This document shows, one piece after another, positions 27,556 to 36,234 of a stretch of 44,106 nucleotides of DNA. The notes beneath the pieces are model-generated. The model ran no database searches, was not told where the DNA came from, and saw only the letters and a list, made by a program, of their open reading frames with translations. The position numbers were made by a program, and so were the translations under genes. The DNA comes from Staphylococcus petrasii (lineage in GTDB: Bacteria > Bacillota > Bacilli > Staphylococcales > Staphylococcaceae): contig NZ_PPRC01000060.1 of the NCBI RefSeq assembly GCF_002902565.1, forward strand, positions 1 through 44,106, read 5' to 3'. Position 1 is the stretch's first letter; each line of letters opens with the position of its first letter.

Positions 27556-29070
27556 TTGAATACAAAAAACTATTCAAGACAAGAAATTGTTAATAGTGTG
27601 CCTCAAAAAGGATTTTTTGGGCATCCGAAAGGACTAAGTACGCTTTTCTTTACAGAATTTTGGGAGCGCTTTAGTTATTATGGCATGAAAGCCATATTAG
27701 CTTATTATTTATACTATTCTGTAAGTAAAGGTGGCTTTGGCTTACCACAAGGTACAGCCTTACAAATTGTCTCTCTTTATGGGGCGTTAATTTATATGTC
27801 AGGAACAATCGGGGGATGGATAGCCGATAGAATTATTGGTACAAGACATGCGCTATTCTATGGCGGTATATTAATCATGTTTGGTCATATTTTATTAACG
27901 ATTCCGGGTAATCTAACGGTTGTTATGATTGCTTTGTTACTATTAATTATCGGTACTGGATTGTTGAAGCCAAACATCTCTACAACAGTGGGAGAGTTGT
28001 ATGATCATAATGATAAACGCTTAGATGCAGCGTTCACTATATTCTACATGGGTATCAACCTAGGTAGCTTTTTATCACCATTTGCGACAGGTTACTTACA
28101 AACTCGATTTGGTTTCCACTTCGGCTTTGCGGTAGCTGCAATCGGAATGTTCATAGGTCTGGTTATTTATTTAATCACGAATAAAAAGAACTTAGGTCTT
28201 GCAGGGGTAAGTGTACCGAACCCATTGCGTAAGGAAGAAATCAAAAGATTATCTATTATTACTGCAATTTCAGTCGTAGCATTCGCTATAGTGTTACTCG
28301 TCTTGCAACTAGTAGGACAGTTAAGTTTATCAAGTTTTAGTATTATCGTTACATTAATCGGTGTTTTATTACCAATTGGCATTTTTGTATATATGTTATC
28401 AAGTAATAAAACACGTAAAGAAGAACGTACAAGAATTTATAGTTACATACCATTATTTATTACTTCTGTTGCGTTTTGGATGATTCAAGAGCAAGGTTCA
28501 ACGATTTTAGCTAACTTTGCTGACCAAAAAACAGAATTAAGTTTAGGTAAGTTAACGCATGGTTTAATTGATTTTCATATTCCAGCAGCGTGGTTCCAAT
28601 CTATTAACCCAATTTTTATCATCATATTAGCACCTGTATTTGCGAATATATGGACGAAATTAGGTAAACGTAATCCAAGTACAGTTTATAAATTTGCAGC
28701 TGGCGCTATCTTTGCGGGGATTTCATATTTAGTAATGATTATTCCGCTAAGCAGTCATGCGCATTTAATAAATCCAATTTGGCTTGCGCTAAGTTTCTTC
28801 TTAATTTCTGTTGGTGAGCTTTGTATTTCACCGGTTGGTTTATCTGTGACGTCGAAATTAGCACCTGCGAAATTTTCAGCTCAAATGATGGCATTATGGA
28901 TGTTAAGTAATGCGACAGCCCAAAGTCTTAACAGTCAAATCGTCGTGTTATTTAAGATGATTAGTGAGAAAGAATTCTTCTTATATTCTGGATTATTCAC
29001 GCTAATTATAGGCGTTATTTTGATTGTGATTTCACCAATGGTTAGGAAAGCCATGGGTGACGTGAAATAA
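27556..29070 (+). CDS. dtpT: POT-family proton/peptide symporter, copy 1 (DtpT-like)
   Basis: A 504-residue inner membrane symporter that takes up di- and tripeptides with protons. The POT motif FTEFWERFSYYGMK near residue 35 gives the essential ExxER, and FYMGINLGSFLSPF is the second PTR2 signature. About 14 helices are visible. The start is TTG 27556, with AAGGGGTGGGG about 5 bases upstream. Its position next to the ABC importer and hisC matches the single dtpT of S. aureus as I recall, so this is the likely orthologue. A paralogue lies 5 kb away on the other strand. Confidence 0.93.
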   Translation: MNTKNYSRQEIVNSVPQKGFFGHPKGLSTLFFTEFWERFSYYGMKAILAYYLYYSVSKGGFGLPQGTALQIVSLYGALIYMSGTIGGWIADRIIGTRHALFYGGILIMFGHILLTIPGNLTVVMIALLLLIIGTGLLKPNISTTVGELYDHNDKRLDAAFTIFYMGINLGSFLSPFATGYLQTRFGFHFGFAVAAIGMFIGLVIYLITNKKNLGLAGVSVPNPLRKEEIKRLSIITAISVVAFAIVLLVLQLVGQLSLSSFSIIVTLIGVLLPIGIFVYMLSSNKTRKEERTRIYSYIPLFITSVAFWMIQEQGSTILANFADQKTELSLGKLTHGLIDFHIPAAWFQSINPIFIIILAPVFANIWTKLGKRNPSTVYKFAAGAIFAGISYLVMIIPLSSHAHLINPIWLALSFFLISVGELCISPVGLSVTSKLAPAKFSAQMMALWMLSNATAQSLNSQIVVLFKMISEKEFFLYSGLFTLIIGVILIVISPMVRKAMGDVK

Positions 29071-29192
29071 AGTAGTTTTATCATTTTTTATTTTTGAAAA
29101 GGATAACAAGTGTTGGGTCTCCATTTTCCAAAGAGGAAATATGAGTTTGTGATAAAGTTAATTGAACCATGAAAACTGACAGAAAACCCTTG

Positions 29193-29221
29193 TCTACAGG
29201 CTGAATTAAATAGTGTATAAT
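29193..29221 (+). promoter_or_regulatory. Probable hisC promoter
   Basis: A -35 TCTACA (29193-29198) and -10 TATAAT (29216-29221) are 17 bp apart. The start codon lies 42 bases after the -10. Confidence 0.6.
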
Positions 29222-29262
29222 TTAAATAAATGTTTATATTTAAGACAAAGGAGTGGTTGTAC

Positions 29263-30318
29263 ATGAAACAACAATTGAATCAACTATCAGCATATCAACC
29301 GGGCTTGTCACCGCAAGCGCTTAAAGAAAAACATGGTATTGAGGGTGAACTTTATAAGTTGGCCTCTAATGAGAACTTGTATGGGCCATCACCTAAAGTT
29401 AAAGAGGCCATTCAAGCACAGTTAGATGAATTATACTATTATCCGGAAACAGGCTCGCCTGCGTTGCGAAAAGCGATTAGCGAGCATTTAAATGTAGATG
29501 CTTCAAGAATTCTATTTGGCGCTGGGCTAGATGAAGTGATATTAATGATTTCACGTGCAGTGCTATCGCCAGGAGATAAAATTGTGACGAGTGAAGCGAC
29601 ATTTGGACAATACTACCACAATGCGATTGTCGAATCGGCTGAAGTCGTGCAAGTGCCGTTAAAGAATGGTGGCTTTGATTTAGAAGGAATTCTTAAAGAA
29701 GTCGATGATGACACGGCGTTAGTGTGGGTATGTAACCCTAATAATCCTACGGGTACATATTTCAATCATGAGGAGTTAGAACATTTCTTAGAACGTGTGC
29801 CTAGTCATGTGCCTGTACTGATTGATGAAGCTTATTTTGAGTTTGTGACGGCAGAAGATTATCCTGACACATTGAAGTTACAAGAACGTTTTGATAATGC
29901 ATTTTTACTTAGAACATTTTCAAAGGCTTATGGATTAGCAGGCTTACGTGTGGGATATGTAGTTGCGACTAATGAAGCTATTGAAAAATGGAACATCATC
30001 CGTCCACCATTTAATGTGACACGTCTTTCAGAATATGCAGCGATTGCAGCATTAGAGGATCAAGCGTATTTGAAAGAAGTGACAGCTAAAAACGCAGTAG
30101 AACGTCAAAAATTCTATGATATTCCACAAAGTGAACATTTCTTACCAAGTCAAACTAACTTTGTCTTTGTTAAAACGGATAAACCTCAGGAGTTATATGA
30201 AGAGTTATTACAGGTCGGATGTATTACGCGTCCGTTCCCAACTGGCGTACGTATTACAATAGGTTTCCCTGAACAAAACGATAAAATGATTGAAGTATTG
30301 AAACACTTTGAGTATTAA
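29263..30318 (+). CDS. hisC: Histidinol-phosphate aminotransferase
   Basis: A 351-residue fold-type I PLP enzyme that exchanges the amino group between histidinol phosphate/imidazole acetol phosphate and glutamate/2-oxoglutarate. [12 protein letters not shown], the PLP-binding aspartate/tyrosine region LIDEAYFEF and the Schiff-base lysine in [16 protein letters not shown] are all present. ATG 29263 ([12 protein letters not shown]) has an AAGGAG site; the frame opens at 29230. It stands alone, away from any his operon. Such solitary copies may also serve aromatic amino acids, so the substrate is not certain. No clear terminator follows. Confidence 0.88.
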   Translation: MKQQLNQLSAYQPGLSPQALKEKHGIEGELYKLASNENLYGPSPKVKEAIQAQLDELYYYPETGSPALRKAISEHLNVDASRILFGAGLDEVILMISRAVLSPGDKIVTSEATFGQYYHNAIVESAEVVQVPLKNGGFDLEGILKEVDDDTALVWVCNPNNPTGTYFNHEELEHFLERVPSHVPVLIDEAYFEFVTAEDYPDTLKLQERFDNAFLLRTFSKAYGLAGLRVGYVVATNEAIEKWNIIRPPFNVTRLSEYAAIAALEDQAYLKEVTAKNAVERQKFYDIPQSEHFLPSQTNFVFVKTDKPQELYEELLQVGCITRPFPTGVRITIGFPEQNDKMIEVLKHFEY

Positions 30319-30443
30319 AAGATTTTGCTCATCATGTGTAGAGTTCAATATCTCGGAAGTGCTCAAATTGTGAATTCTGTTCTGTCCTTAAGTTTTTTGC
30401 TATACTTTAACGGTATATAGGTAATGAATAAGGGAGAGATTAC

Positions 30444-30980
30444 ATGTCTAGGAAATCTATAGCAATTGATATGGATGAGGTATTGGCGGATACATTAGGC
30501 GCGATTATTGAAGCGGTTAATGTTGAAACAGAGTTAGGCATTACTGTGGAATCGTTAAATGGTCAGAAATTGAAACATGTTATTCCTGAACATGATGGTT
30601 TAGTACGTGATATTTTACGTGCGCCAGGTTTCTTTAGAAATTTACAAGTGATGCCACATGCGCAAGAAGTCGTTGAGAAATTGACGGAGAAGTATGATGT
30701 TTATATTGCAACTGCTGCAATGGATGTGCCAACTTCATTCCATGATAAATATGAGTGGTTACTTGAATTCTTCCCATTCTTAGATCCACAACAGTTTGTA
30801 TTCTGTGGCCGTAAGAATGTAGTGAAGACAGATTATTTAATAGATGATAACCCTCGACAACTACAAATATTCGAAGGGGAACCTATTATCTTTACTGCTT
30901 CTCATAATGTTAATGAAGACCGTTTTAAACGTGTAAATGGTTGGAAAGATGTTGAAGCAATGTTCCTAGGAGAAGAATAA
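30444..30980 (+). CDS. 5'(3')-deoxyribonucleotidase
   Basis: A 178-residue HAD phosphatase of the NT5C family that removes phosphate from deoxyribonucleoside monophosphates. The catalytic aspartates are Asp9 and Asp11 in [11 protein letters not shown]. The later HAD motifs are seen in [36 protein letters not shown] lies before the ATG. It could help balance dNTP pools, which links loosely to nrdIEF 5 kb away. A bidirectional terminator follows. Confidence 0.88.
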   Translation: MSRKSIAIDMDEVLADTLGAIIEAVNVETELGITVESLNGQKLKHVIPEHDGLVRDILRAPGFFRNLQVMPHAQEVVEKLTEKYDVYIATAAMDVPTSFHDKYEWLLEFFPFLDPQQFVFCGRKNVVKTDYLIDDNPRQLQIFEGEPIIFTASHNVNEDRFKRVNGWKDVEAMFLGEE

Positions 30981-30982
30981 AA

Positions 30983-31044
30983 AATAGCGATTAAGATAAG
31001 AAACAATGCGTAACATTACATTGTCATTTATCTTAATCGCTTTT
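30983..31044. terminator. Bidirectional terminator
   Basis: AGCGATTAAGATAA (30986-30999) pairs perfectly with TTATCTTAATCGCT (31028-31041). A- and T-runs flank the stem, so it serves the convergent deoxyribonucleotidase and lipid kinase genes. Confidence 0.9.
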
Positions 31045-31059
31045 TCATTTTTAAATCAT

Positions 31060-31986
31060 TTATTTATTTTCTTCTTCAGAGAAAGTAAGAATTTGAAGTG
31101 CTTGAGGCAATACATCAATTTCAATAGGTGTTTCTAAGTTAATTTCTCCATCGATATCGACTTTCATCGCAGGCTCCGTTGATAAAGTGATACGAGAGCC
31201 AGGGATATGGTCGATACCTTGCGTTATTTCATTCCAATTCATACTATCTCTTTTCTTAAAGACATCATTTAGAATACTAAAGCTTTGTTTATCGAAAATG
31301 AAGCTATTTACTTTCCCGTCTTGAGGAGAAAGGTCAGTAAGTGGAATACGTCCACCTCCAATATTAGGTCCATTGGCAATAACAAGCATAGAAGTGTTGC
31401 CAGTATGTTCTTCTCCATCCACTGTTAACTTAAAGTCAAAGTGTTCAGGGTCCATTAATGTTTTAACCGTTGAACCAATATAGCTTAATTTACCAAAGAT
31501 ATCTTTACGACCTTCTTGAACATTTTCGGCATTTTGCACGATTAAGCCTAATCCGACAAAGTTCAATACATAAGTGCCATTCACTTTCATGACATCATAT
31601 GTTTCAAGATGAGCATCAACTAATTGTTCACTCGCTTTTTCATGGTCACCGTCTAGATTTAATGTTTTAGTGAAATCATTAAATGTGCCGCCAGGGATAA
31701 CACCAATTGGAATATTAAGGTCGTTAGCCATCACACCATTGACCAGTTCATTTACCGTACCATCTCCACCTAATATAAATACGATATCAACATCATCGCT
31801 GTAAGCGTGTGTTTTAATCTGTTCGCAATATTTAATGATATCGCCTTCGTTCTCACTTAATTGGATAGATAAGTGTTTACATATTTTAGTTAGAGATTTA
31901 GTTACTGCACCTAAACCTTCGTAAATGTCTTTTAGGCCACTATGTTCATGGTAGAATAGTACGCCATGATTAAATTTTTGAGTCAT
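31060..31986 (-). CDS. Diacylglycerol/lipid kinase, YegS/BmrU family
   Basis: A 308-residue kinase of the DAGK catalytic family. The glycine-rich nucleotide site is [10 protein letters not shown] at residues 71-80, and [16 protein letters not shown] is the second family block. Relatives phosphorylate diacylglycerol, undecaprenol or sphingosine; DgkB, the essential diacylglycerol kinase, is a different gene in S. aureus, so the lipid substrate here is open. The ribosome site before the ATG is weak (GTAGGC). It lies alone on the minus strand. Confidence 0.85.
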   Translation of the reverse strand: MTQKFNHGVLFYHEHSGLKDIYEGLGAVTKSLTKICKHLSIQLSENEGDIIKYCEQIKTHAYSDDVDIVFILGGDGTVNELVNGVMANDLNIPIGVIPGGTFNDFTKTLNLDGDHEKASEQLVDAHLETYDVMKVNGTYVLNFVGLGLIVQNAENVQEGRKDIFGKLSYIGSTVKTLMDPEHFDFKLTVDGEEHTGNTSMLVIANGPNIGGGRIPLTDLSPQDGKVNSFIFDKQSFSILNDVFKKRDSMNWNEITQGIDHIPGSRITLSTEPAMKVDIDGEINLETPIEIDVLPQALQILTFSEEENK

Positions 31987-32093
31987 ATGAATGCCTACTT
32001 TCGTTTTAAAACTTCAATTATATACTAATACCCTTATTATATATATGATAATTACATCTTTTGAAAATGAAGAAAAGTAATTTACATAAAAGG

Positions 32094-32127
32094 AGCCTGT
32101 TACATTAAAAAATGTCCCAGGCTCACG
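32094..32127 (-). terminator. Terminator of POT copy 2
   Basis: GAGCCTG (32094-32100) and CAGGCTC (32118-32124) pair, extended inward by ACATT/AATGT. On the minus strand a T-rich stretch (CCTTTTATG) follows. Confidence 0.8.
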
Positions 32128-32162
32128 AATAAGTAATTTACTGTTCAATTTAATACATTTAA

Positions 32163-33668
32163 TTAATGAATACCTTTCATCGCTTTAGAAATCTTAGGCG
32201 TGAAGGCTAAAATAATAATTGTAATCACGATAGCTACGGCACCTAAGAAAATAAAGTAGTTTGTTTGACCTAAAGGTTTAATTAATTTAACTAATGTACC
32301 GTTAAGTGCTTGTGCTGATGCATTTGTTAATAACCAAATACTCATCATTTGAGCGTTGAACGCTTTAGGTGCTAATTTAACGGCTGCACTATTACCAGTA
32401 GGTGATAAGCATAATTCGCCGACTACACATACAACATATGAAAGAATAACCCAGTTTACTGAGAAGTGTGTATTGCCATAGCTCATACCAATAACTCCCA
32501 TTAAGATGTATGAAGCACCGGCTAATAATGTACCAATACCAAATTTAACTGGTAGACTTGGTTGTCTTTTACCCATTTTCAACCAAATTGTTGAAACGAC
32601 TGGTGCAAATAATAAGATGAAGAGTGGGTTAATTGATTGGAACCAAGCTTCACCAAATTGTGTCTTCCATCCAAATAAGTTCATTTGCATATCAGAACGT
32701 TCTAAACCATATATATTTAACACGTTAGATCCTTGTTCTTGGATTGCCCAGAATAACATACCTAAGATAAATAATGGAATGAACGCTTTAACACGAGAAC
32801 GTTCTACATCTGTAACGTCTTTACTGCGAATCATTGTTGTGAAGTAGATGATTGGTAATGCGATACCAAGTACAAGTACTGTATTACTGATTAAATCGAA
32901 TGTTAATGTTTGAGTAAAGTATGTAACTACCAATACGATGACGATGATTGCTACAACGATACCAACGATTAAACCATATTTTCTTTTTTCTTCAGCTGAT
33001 AGTGGGTTAGTTGGTTTCATACCCACTGTGCCTAAATTTTTTCTATTGAAAAGCATGTACCATACTAAACCTAATGCCATACCAATAGCTGCAATTAAGA
33101 ATCCAGCATGGAAGTTTTTAATATCAATAAAATGTTGAAGTACGATAGGTGAAATTAATGCACCTAAGTTAACTGACATATAGAAGATTACAAAACCTGC
33201 ATCCATACGTGTGTCGTTCTCAGGGTATAAACGACCAACAATATTTGAAATATTTGGTTTCATTAAACCTGAACCAATAATGATAAAGAACATTGAAGAG
33301 AATAAGCCAAACATTGCGAATGGTAAGCTTAAACAAATGTGTCCAATGATAATTAACACGGCGCCAATCAATGTTGCACCACGTGTTCCTGTAAGTCTAT
33401 CAGCAATCCATGCTCCTGGAATAGATGACATATAAATAAGTGCGCCGTAAACAGACATAATAGACATGGCAGTCGTTTGATCAATGCCTAACCCGCCATC
33501 TTTAAGTGCGAAATACATGTAGAAAATGAGCATTGCGCGCATGCCATAGTAACTAAATCTTTCCCAAAATTCTACAAAGAAAAGTACGCCTAAACCTCTA
33601 GGATGACCGAAGAATCCTTTCTGAGGTATTGTTTGAACAGTTTGTTCATGGGAATTGTTTGTTGCCAT
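32163..33668 (-). CDS. POT-family proton/peptide symporter, copy 2
   Basis: A 501-residue paralogue of the dtpT product at 27.5-29.0 kb. It has the same ExxER motif (FVEFWERFSYYGMR) and the same helix layout and FYMSVNLGALISP block. The two share the N-terminal QKGFFGHP(K/R)GL but differ widely elsewhere, so they are an old duplication, not a recent copy. AAAGGA lies before the ATG. A CodY-like box lies upstream, which fits nutrient control. S. aureus, as I recall, has only one gene of this family at this locus. Confidence 0.92.
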   Translation of the reverse strand: MATNNSHEQTVQTIPQKGFFGHPRGLGVLFFVEFWERFSYYGMRAMLIFYMYFALKDGGLGIDQTTAMSIMSVYGALIYMSSIPGAWIADRLTGTRGATLIGAVLIIIGHICLSLPFAMFGLFSSMFFIIIGSGLMKPNISNIVGRLYPENDTRMDAGFVIFYMSVNLGALISPIVLQHFIDIKNFHAGFLIAAIGMALGLVWYMLFNRKNLGTVGMKPTNPLSAEEKRKYGLIVGIVVAIIVIVLVVTYFTQTLTFDLISNTVLVLGIALPIIYFTTMIRSKDVTDVERSRVKAFIPLFILGMLFWAIQEQGSNVLNIYGLERSDMQMNLFGWKTQFGEAWFQSINPLFILLFAPVVSTIWLKMGKRQPSLPVKFGIGTLLAGASYILMGVIGMSYGNTHFSVNWVILSYVVCVVGELCLSPTGNSAAVKLAPKAFNAQMMSIWLLTNASAQALNGTLVKLIKPLGQTNYFIFLGAVAIVITIIILAFTPKISKAMKGIH

Positions 33669-33764
33669 AAGTATCCCAATCCTTTCTTTCCCTTAATGAC
33701 TAAAACATTTCTAATAATACTTATAGTATAAGAAAAGGGATTTCTTAAAAATTAAAATTTTTAG

Positions 33765-33779
33765 AATTTTCAGTCAATT
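33765..33779. promoter_or_regulatory. CodY-like box before POT copy 2
   Basis: AATTTTCAGTCAATT matches the CodY consensus AATTTTCWGAAAATT at 13 of 15 places. It overlaps a minus-strand -35 TTGACT (33772-33777) with a poor -10 TAATTT 17 bases on. A better -10, TATACT, lies at 33725-33730 without a clear -35. CodY represses peptide and amino acid uptake when branched-chain amino acids and GTP are high, so the site is biologically sensible. Confidence 0.6.
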
Positions 33780-33920
33780 AGTTGATACTAAATAAAATAT
33801 TAAGAATAAGTTTTCTCAATGTGAATAGTCTTACTCTTATAGAATTTTAAATGATATTAATAAAATACGCTTTAATTCTTTAATAGGCAATAGTAAATTT
33901 AAGAAAAATGTTGCGAAAAT

Positions 33921-33958
33921 AAAAAAATTCCACTAAATTTTCGAACAATTTAGTGGAA
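33921..33958 (-). terminator. Terminator after queF
   Basis: TTCCACTAAATT (33928-33939) pairs perfectly with AATTTAGTGGAA (33947-33958). On the minus strand seven Ts follow (33921-33927). Confidence 0.92.
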
Positions 33959-33970
33959 AAGATACAATTT

Positions 33971-34471
33971 TTAACGATTATCTACTTTTTCAGGATACAT
34001 ATCGTGATTCATTAAACGATGCTCTGCCATTTTTTCATATTTTGAATTAGGGCGACCATAGTTTGTATATGGATCGATTGAAATACCACCACGTGGTGTG
34101 AATTTGCCCCATACTTCAATATAATGTGGGTCCATTAAGTCGATTAAATCATTCATAATAATATTCATACAATCTTCGTGGAAATCTCCGTGATTTCTGA
34201 AACTAAATAAATATAATTTTAATGATTTAGATTCTACCATTTTTACATTTGGAATATATGAGATGTAAATTGTAGCAAAATCTGGTTGTCCAGTAATAGG
34301 ACATAATGACGTGAATTCTGGACAATTGAATTTTACGAAATAATCGCGTCCTTGATGTTTGTTATCAAATGTTTCAAGCACTTCTGGTGTATAGTCAAAT
34401 TCATATTTATTATTTTGATTACCTAATAATGTAATGTCTTGTAACTCGTCTTTTTGACGTCCTTTAGTCAA
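33971..34471 (-). CDS. queF: NADPH-dependent 7-cyano-7-deazaguanine reductase
   Basis: A 166-residue T-fold enzyme that reduces preQ0 to preQ1, the last free-base step before insertion into tRNA. The nucleophile is Cys57 in [13 protein letters not shown] with Asp64 as proton donor, and the E(S/L)KSxKLY motif is ESKSLKLY. This is the short single-domain type. I chose TTG 34471 ([11 protein letters not shown]): AAGGAG lies eight bases before it and the length then equals S. aureus QueF. The longer frame begins at GTG 34480, but its ribosome site would abut the codon. The ribosome site sits inside the last codons of the upstream transporter gene, five bases away. Confidence 0.95.
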   Translation of the reverse strand: MTKGRQKDELQDITLLGNQNNKYEFDYTPEVLETFDNKHQGRDYFVKFNCPEFTSLCPITGQPDFATIYISYIPNVKMVESKSLKLYLFSFRNHGDFHEDCMNIIMNDLIDLMDPHYIEVWGKFTPRGGISIDPYTNYGRPNSKYEKMAEHRLMNHDMYPEKVDNR

Positions 34472-34476
34472 CTGAC

Positions 34477-35361
34477 TCACTCCTTAGTATTAGTTTGTTG
34501 CTCTGGTAAAACCTTTTGGCGTCGTGCCTTTTCAAACATATAGTAGCTAGCACCGATAATAATGACATATCCAATAACAGCGTAAAAGTCTGGTGTTTCT
34601 CCAAAAAGAATAAAACCGAATATTGCTGTAAAGATAATAGAAGCATAAGTGAAAATTGAAATATCCTTTGCAGGAGCGAAACTATACGCTAATGTAATTC
34701 CGATTTGACCAACTGCTGCAGAAAGGCCAGCACCTAAAAGGTAAACCATTTGTAGATTTGTCATAGGTTCGAATGTTGCAATTGAAAATGGAATTAATAC
34801 AACTACTGAAAATAGTGAAAAATAAAATACGATAGTATATGGTGCTTCTCTCGTACTCAATGCACGAACACAAGTGTATGCAGATGCTGCGAAAATACCT
34901 GAAAACAGTCCAGCTAATGATGTAAGCATTGTAGATGAAAATTCTGGTTTGACTATAAATAACATACCAAAAATAGCTACAATCATTGCGATGATTTGAT
35001 ATTTACGAACCTTTTCATTTAGAAAAATTAAACTTAATAATATTGTCCAAAAGGGGTTCAATTTCATCAACGTATCAGCATCACTTAACACCATGTGATC
35101 AATAGCAAAGATATTTAATAAAACGCCAATCAGTCCTAAAGTAGAACGTAACATCAAGAGAGGTTGACTACTTAACTTACCGAACATTGGCTGTTTATAT
35201 TTAAAGATAAAAAATAATGGAATAAACATTGCTACAAAATTTCTAGCTAAAGATTTTTGGAAAACAGGTAAGTCTCCTGCCAGTCTAAAAAATACTGACA
35301 TGAAACTAAAACCGACTGCAGAAATTAAAATAGCAATAATTCCTTTAACTTTCGGATTCAA
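34477..35361 (-). CDS. DMT-superfamily (EamA) transporter
   Basis: A 294-residue membrane protein with ten helices in two EamA repeats (about residues 7-137 and 150-280). The second repeat carries the usual [23 protein letters not shown] and [11 protein letters not shown] blocks. The start is TTG 35361, after a GAGGCG ribosome site. It is directly followed by queF, whose ribosome site lies in its last codons. EamA members export or import metabolites such as amino acids or nucleobases; the coupling to queF makes a deazapurine substrate possible, but that is inference. A LexA-like box lies upstream. Confidence 0.88.
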   Translation of the reverse strand: MNPKVKGIIAILISAVGFSFMSVFFRLAGDLPVFQKSLARNFVAMFIPLFFIFKYKQPMFGKLSSQPLLMLRSTLGLIGVLLNIFAIDHMVLSDADTLMKLNPFWTILLSLIFLNEKVRKYQIIAMIVAIFGMLFIVKPEFSSTMLTSLAGLFSGIFAASAYTCVRALSTREAPYTIVFYFSLFSVVVLIPFSIATFEPMTNLQMVYLLGAGLSAAVGQIGITLAYSFAPAKDISIFTYASIIFTAIFGFILFGETPDFYAVIGYVIIIGASYYMFEKARRQKVLPEQQTNTKE

Positions 35362-35433
35362 GGTTTATCGCCTCATTTATTAAAAAATTAACGTATATAT
35401 AGTAGCATAATTCATTTAGAATTGCATAAGCAC

Positions 35434-35485
35434 TTGCAAACGATACAAGCGCATAATATAATAAAACGCGAACGTACGTTCTTAA
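35434..35485. promoter_or_regulatory. LexA-like box over divergent promoters
   Basis: CGAACGTACGTTCT (35469-35482) fits the Gram-positive LexA consensus CGAACRNRYGTTYC at 13 of 14 places. On the plus strand, TTGCAA (35434-35439) and TATAAT (35457-35462) with a 17-bp spacer put the box at the expected start point. On the minus strand, TTAAGA (35480-35485) and TATTAT (35458-35463), 16 bp apart, put the box over the -35 and spacer, about 100 bases before the DMT gene. Binding by LexA would block both directions. Confidence 0.6.
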
Positions 35486-35779
35486 CCGTAGAAATAAGAT
35501 ATCATTCTGCACTAAATTTATATGTTTCATTCGTGTTTTTATCAATAATGGTTGAGAATTTGTGTTGTATTGCACAAAATTTGTTGTATACATAAAAGAT
35601 TTGCTCTCAAGAACATTGATAATTCAATGTTTAATGTTATCGATAAAAAAGCAAGTGAAACCCCTCAGAAAATGAAAATAAAAAATTTTACTGAATTTAA
35701 GTTTGGTGTAATGCACTTTTAAACGTTTTCCCGAACTTTTGTCACTAAATCTTGTCTTTTAATTGGTAATGCAATTCGG

Positions 35780-35836
35780 TATAATGAAACACAGAATATA
35801 GTATTGATTTTAAAAATCAAACACAACATGTTGTGT
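35780..35836 (+). promoter_or_regulatory. nrdIEF promoter -10 with two NrdR boxes
   Basis: The -10 TATAAT is at 35780-35785; the -35 is unclear. NrdR-like box 1, ACACAGAATATAGTAT (35789-35804), and box 2, ACACAACATGTTGTGT (35821-35836), are 32 bp apart, three helix turns, as expected for paired NrdR sites with consensus ACACWATATATWGTGT. Box 2 lies in a perfect 22-bp palindrome (35818-35839). NrdR is the dATP/ATP-sensing repressor of ribonucleotide reductase genes. Confidence 0.8.
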
Positions 35837-35973
35837 TTGGAGGAAATAAAAGCAATATGTGAATTATTCATTTTAATAGAAATATCACACTGATTTATGT
35901 GCTTTTTCTTGAAAAATCATACTATTAATACGTACGAGCGAAATAAAATCATTATAAAGATGATTGAGTTTAA

Positions 35974-35989
35974 ACACAATATGTAGTGA
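35974..35989. promoter_or_regulatory. Third NrdR-like box inside the nrd leader
   Basis: ACACAATATGTAGTGA matches the NrdR consensus at 14 of 16 places. It lies 153 bases after box 2 and has no partner one to three helix turns away. It may mark a second promoter or a looping site. Confidence 0.5.
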
Positions 35990-36080
35990 TTAAACAATGA
36001 AAGTCAGATTTGGCTACTAAATCATTAACTTAAAGTAAAAGTTGAACTCGTAAAATATTTTTTATTGTTGTTTAAGATAA

Positions 36081-36188
36081 GTTTTCTTATACATTCAAGA
36101 AATTTTGAGCTTATCGACTTAGTGAGATAGAATGGAAAGACTGAAAGAATTTATCTACAGTCTGAAGTTTTCTTATATATTTAAGAGA
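36081..36188 (+). repeat. Pair of similar 22-base hairpin repeats in the nrd leader
   Basis: 36081-36102 and 36167-36188 share 19 of 22 bases (GTTTTCTTATA.ATT.AAGA.A) and are 86 bases apart. Each is also an imperfect inverted repeat, TTTCTT with AAGAAA in the first copy and TTCTTA with TAAGA in the second. They could be twin operators for an unknown regulator or twin RNA hairpins. Confidence 0.5.
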
Positions 36189-36234
36189 ACTTCTTTTTAA
36201 TTCATTATATAGATTGACGAAAGAGGGCGTTCCA

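Larger units (their letters stand above)
33669..33970. other. 302-base intergenic region between POT copy 2 and queF
   Basis: This holds the POT promoter region on the minus strand, including the CodY-like box, and the queF terminator at its right end. Between them (about 33780-33920) the sequence is plain AT-rich DNA in which I see nothing. Confidence 0.6.
35362..36234. promoter_or_regulatory. 870-base regulatory region between the DMT–queF operon and nrdIEF
   Basis: No convincing gene lies here. From left to right it holds divergent promoters with a LexA-like box (35434-35485), a plain AT-rich stretch (35486-35755), the nrd -10 with two NrdR-like boxes (35780-35836), a third NrdR-like box (35974-35989), a pair of similar hairpins (36081-36102, 36167-36188) and the nrdI ribosome site. 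The leader from the nrd promoter to nrdI would be about 440 bases, unusually long. Confidence 0.7.

Noticed and set aside
32506..33435. Three plus-strand frames inside POT copy 2
   Set aside because: All lie opposite a complete transporter gene with intact motifs, so they are shadows.
34469..34480. GTG 34480 as the queF start
   Set aside because: Its ribosome site would touch the codon. TTG 34471 has eight-base spacing and gives the expected 166 residues.
35345..35593. 82-codon minus-strand frame over the LexA-like box
   Set aside because: It overlaps the start of the DMT gene and the promoter elements, has no ribosome site and its sequence looks like chance translation of AT-rich DNA.
35839..35862. 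Start-stop mini-ORF (ATG-TGA) after GGAGG in the nrd leader
   Set aside because: The spacing of about 13 bases is too long and the GGAGG belongs to the NrdR palindrome flank. Probably chance.
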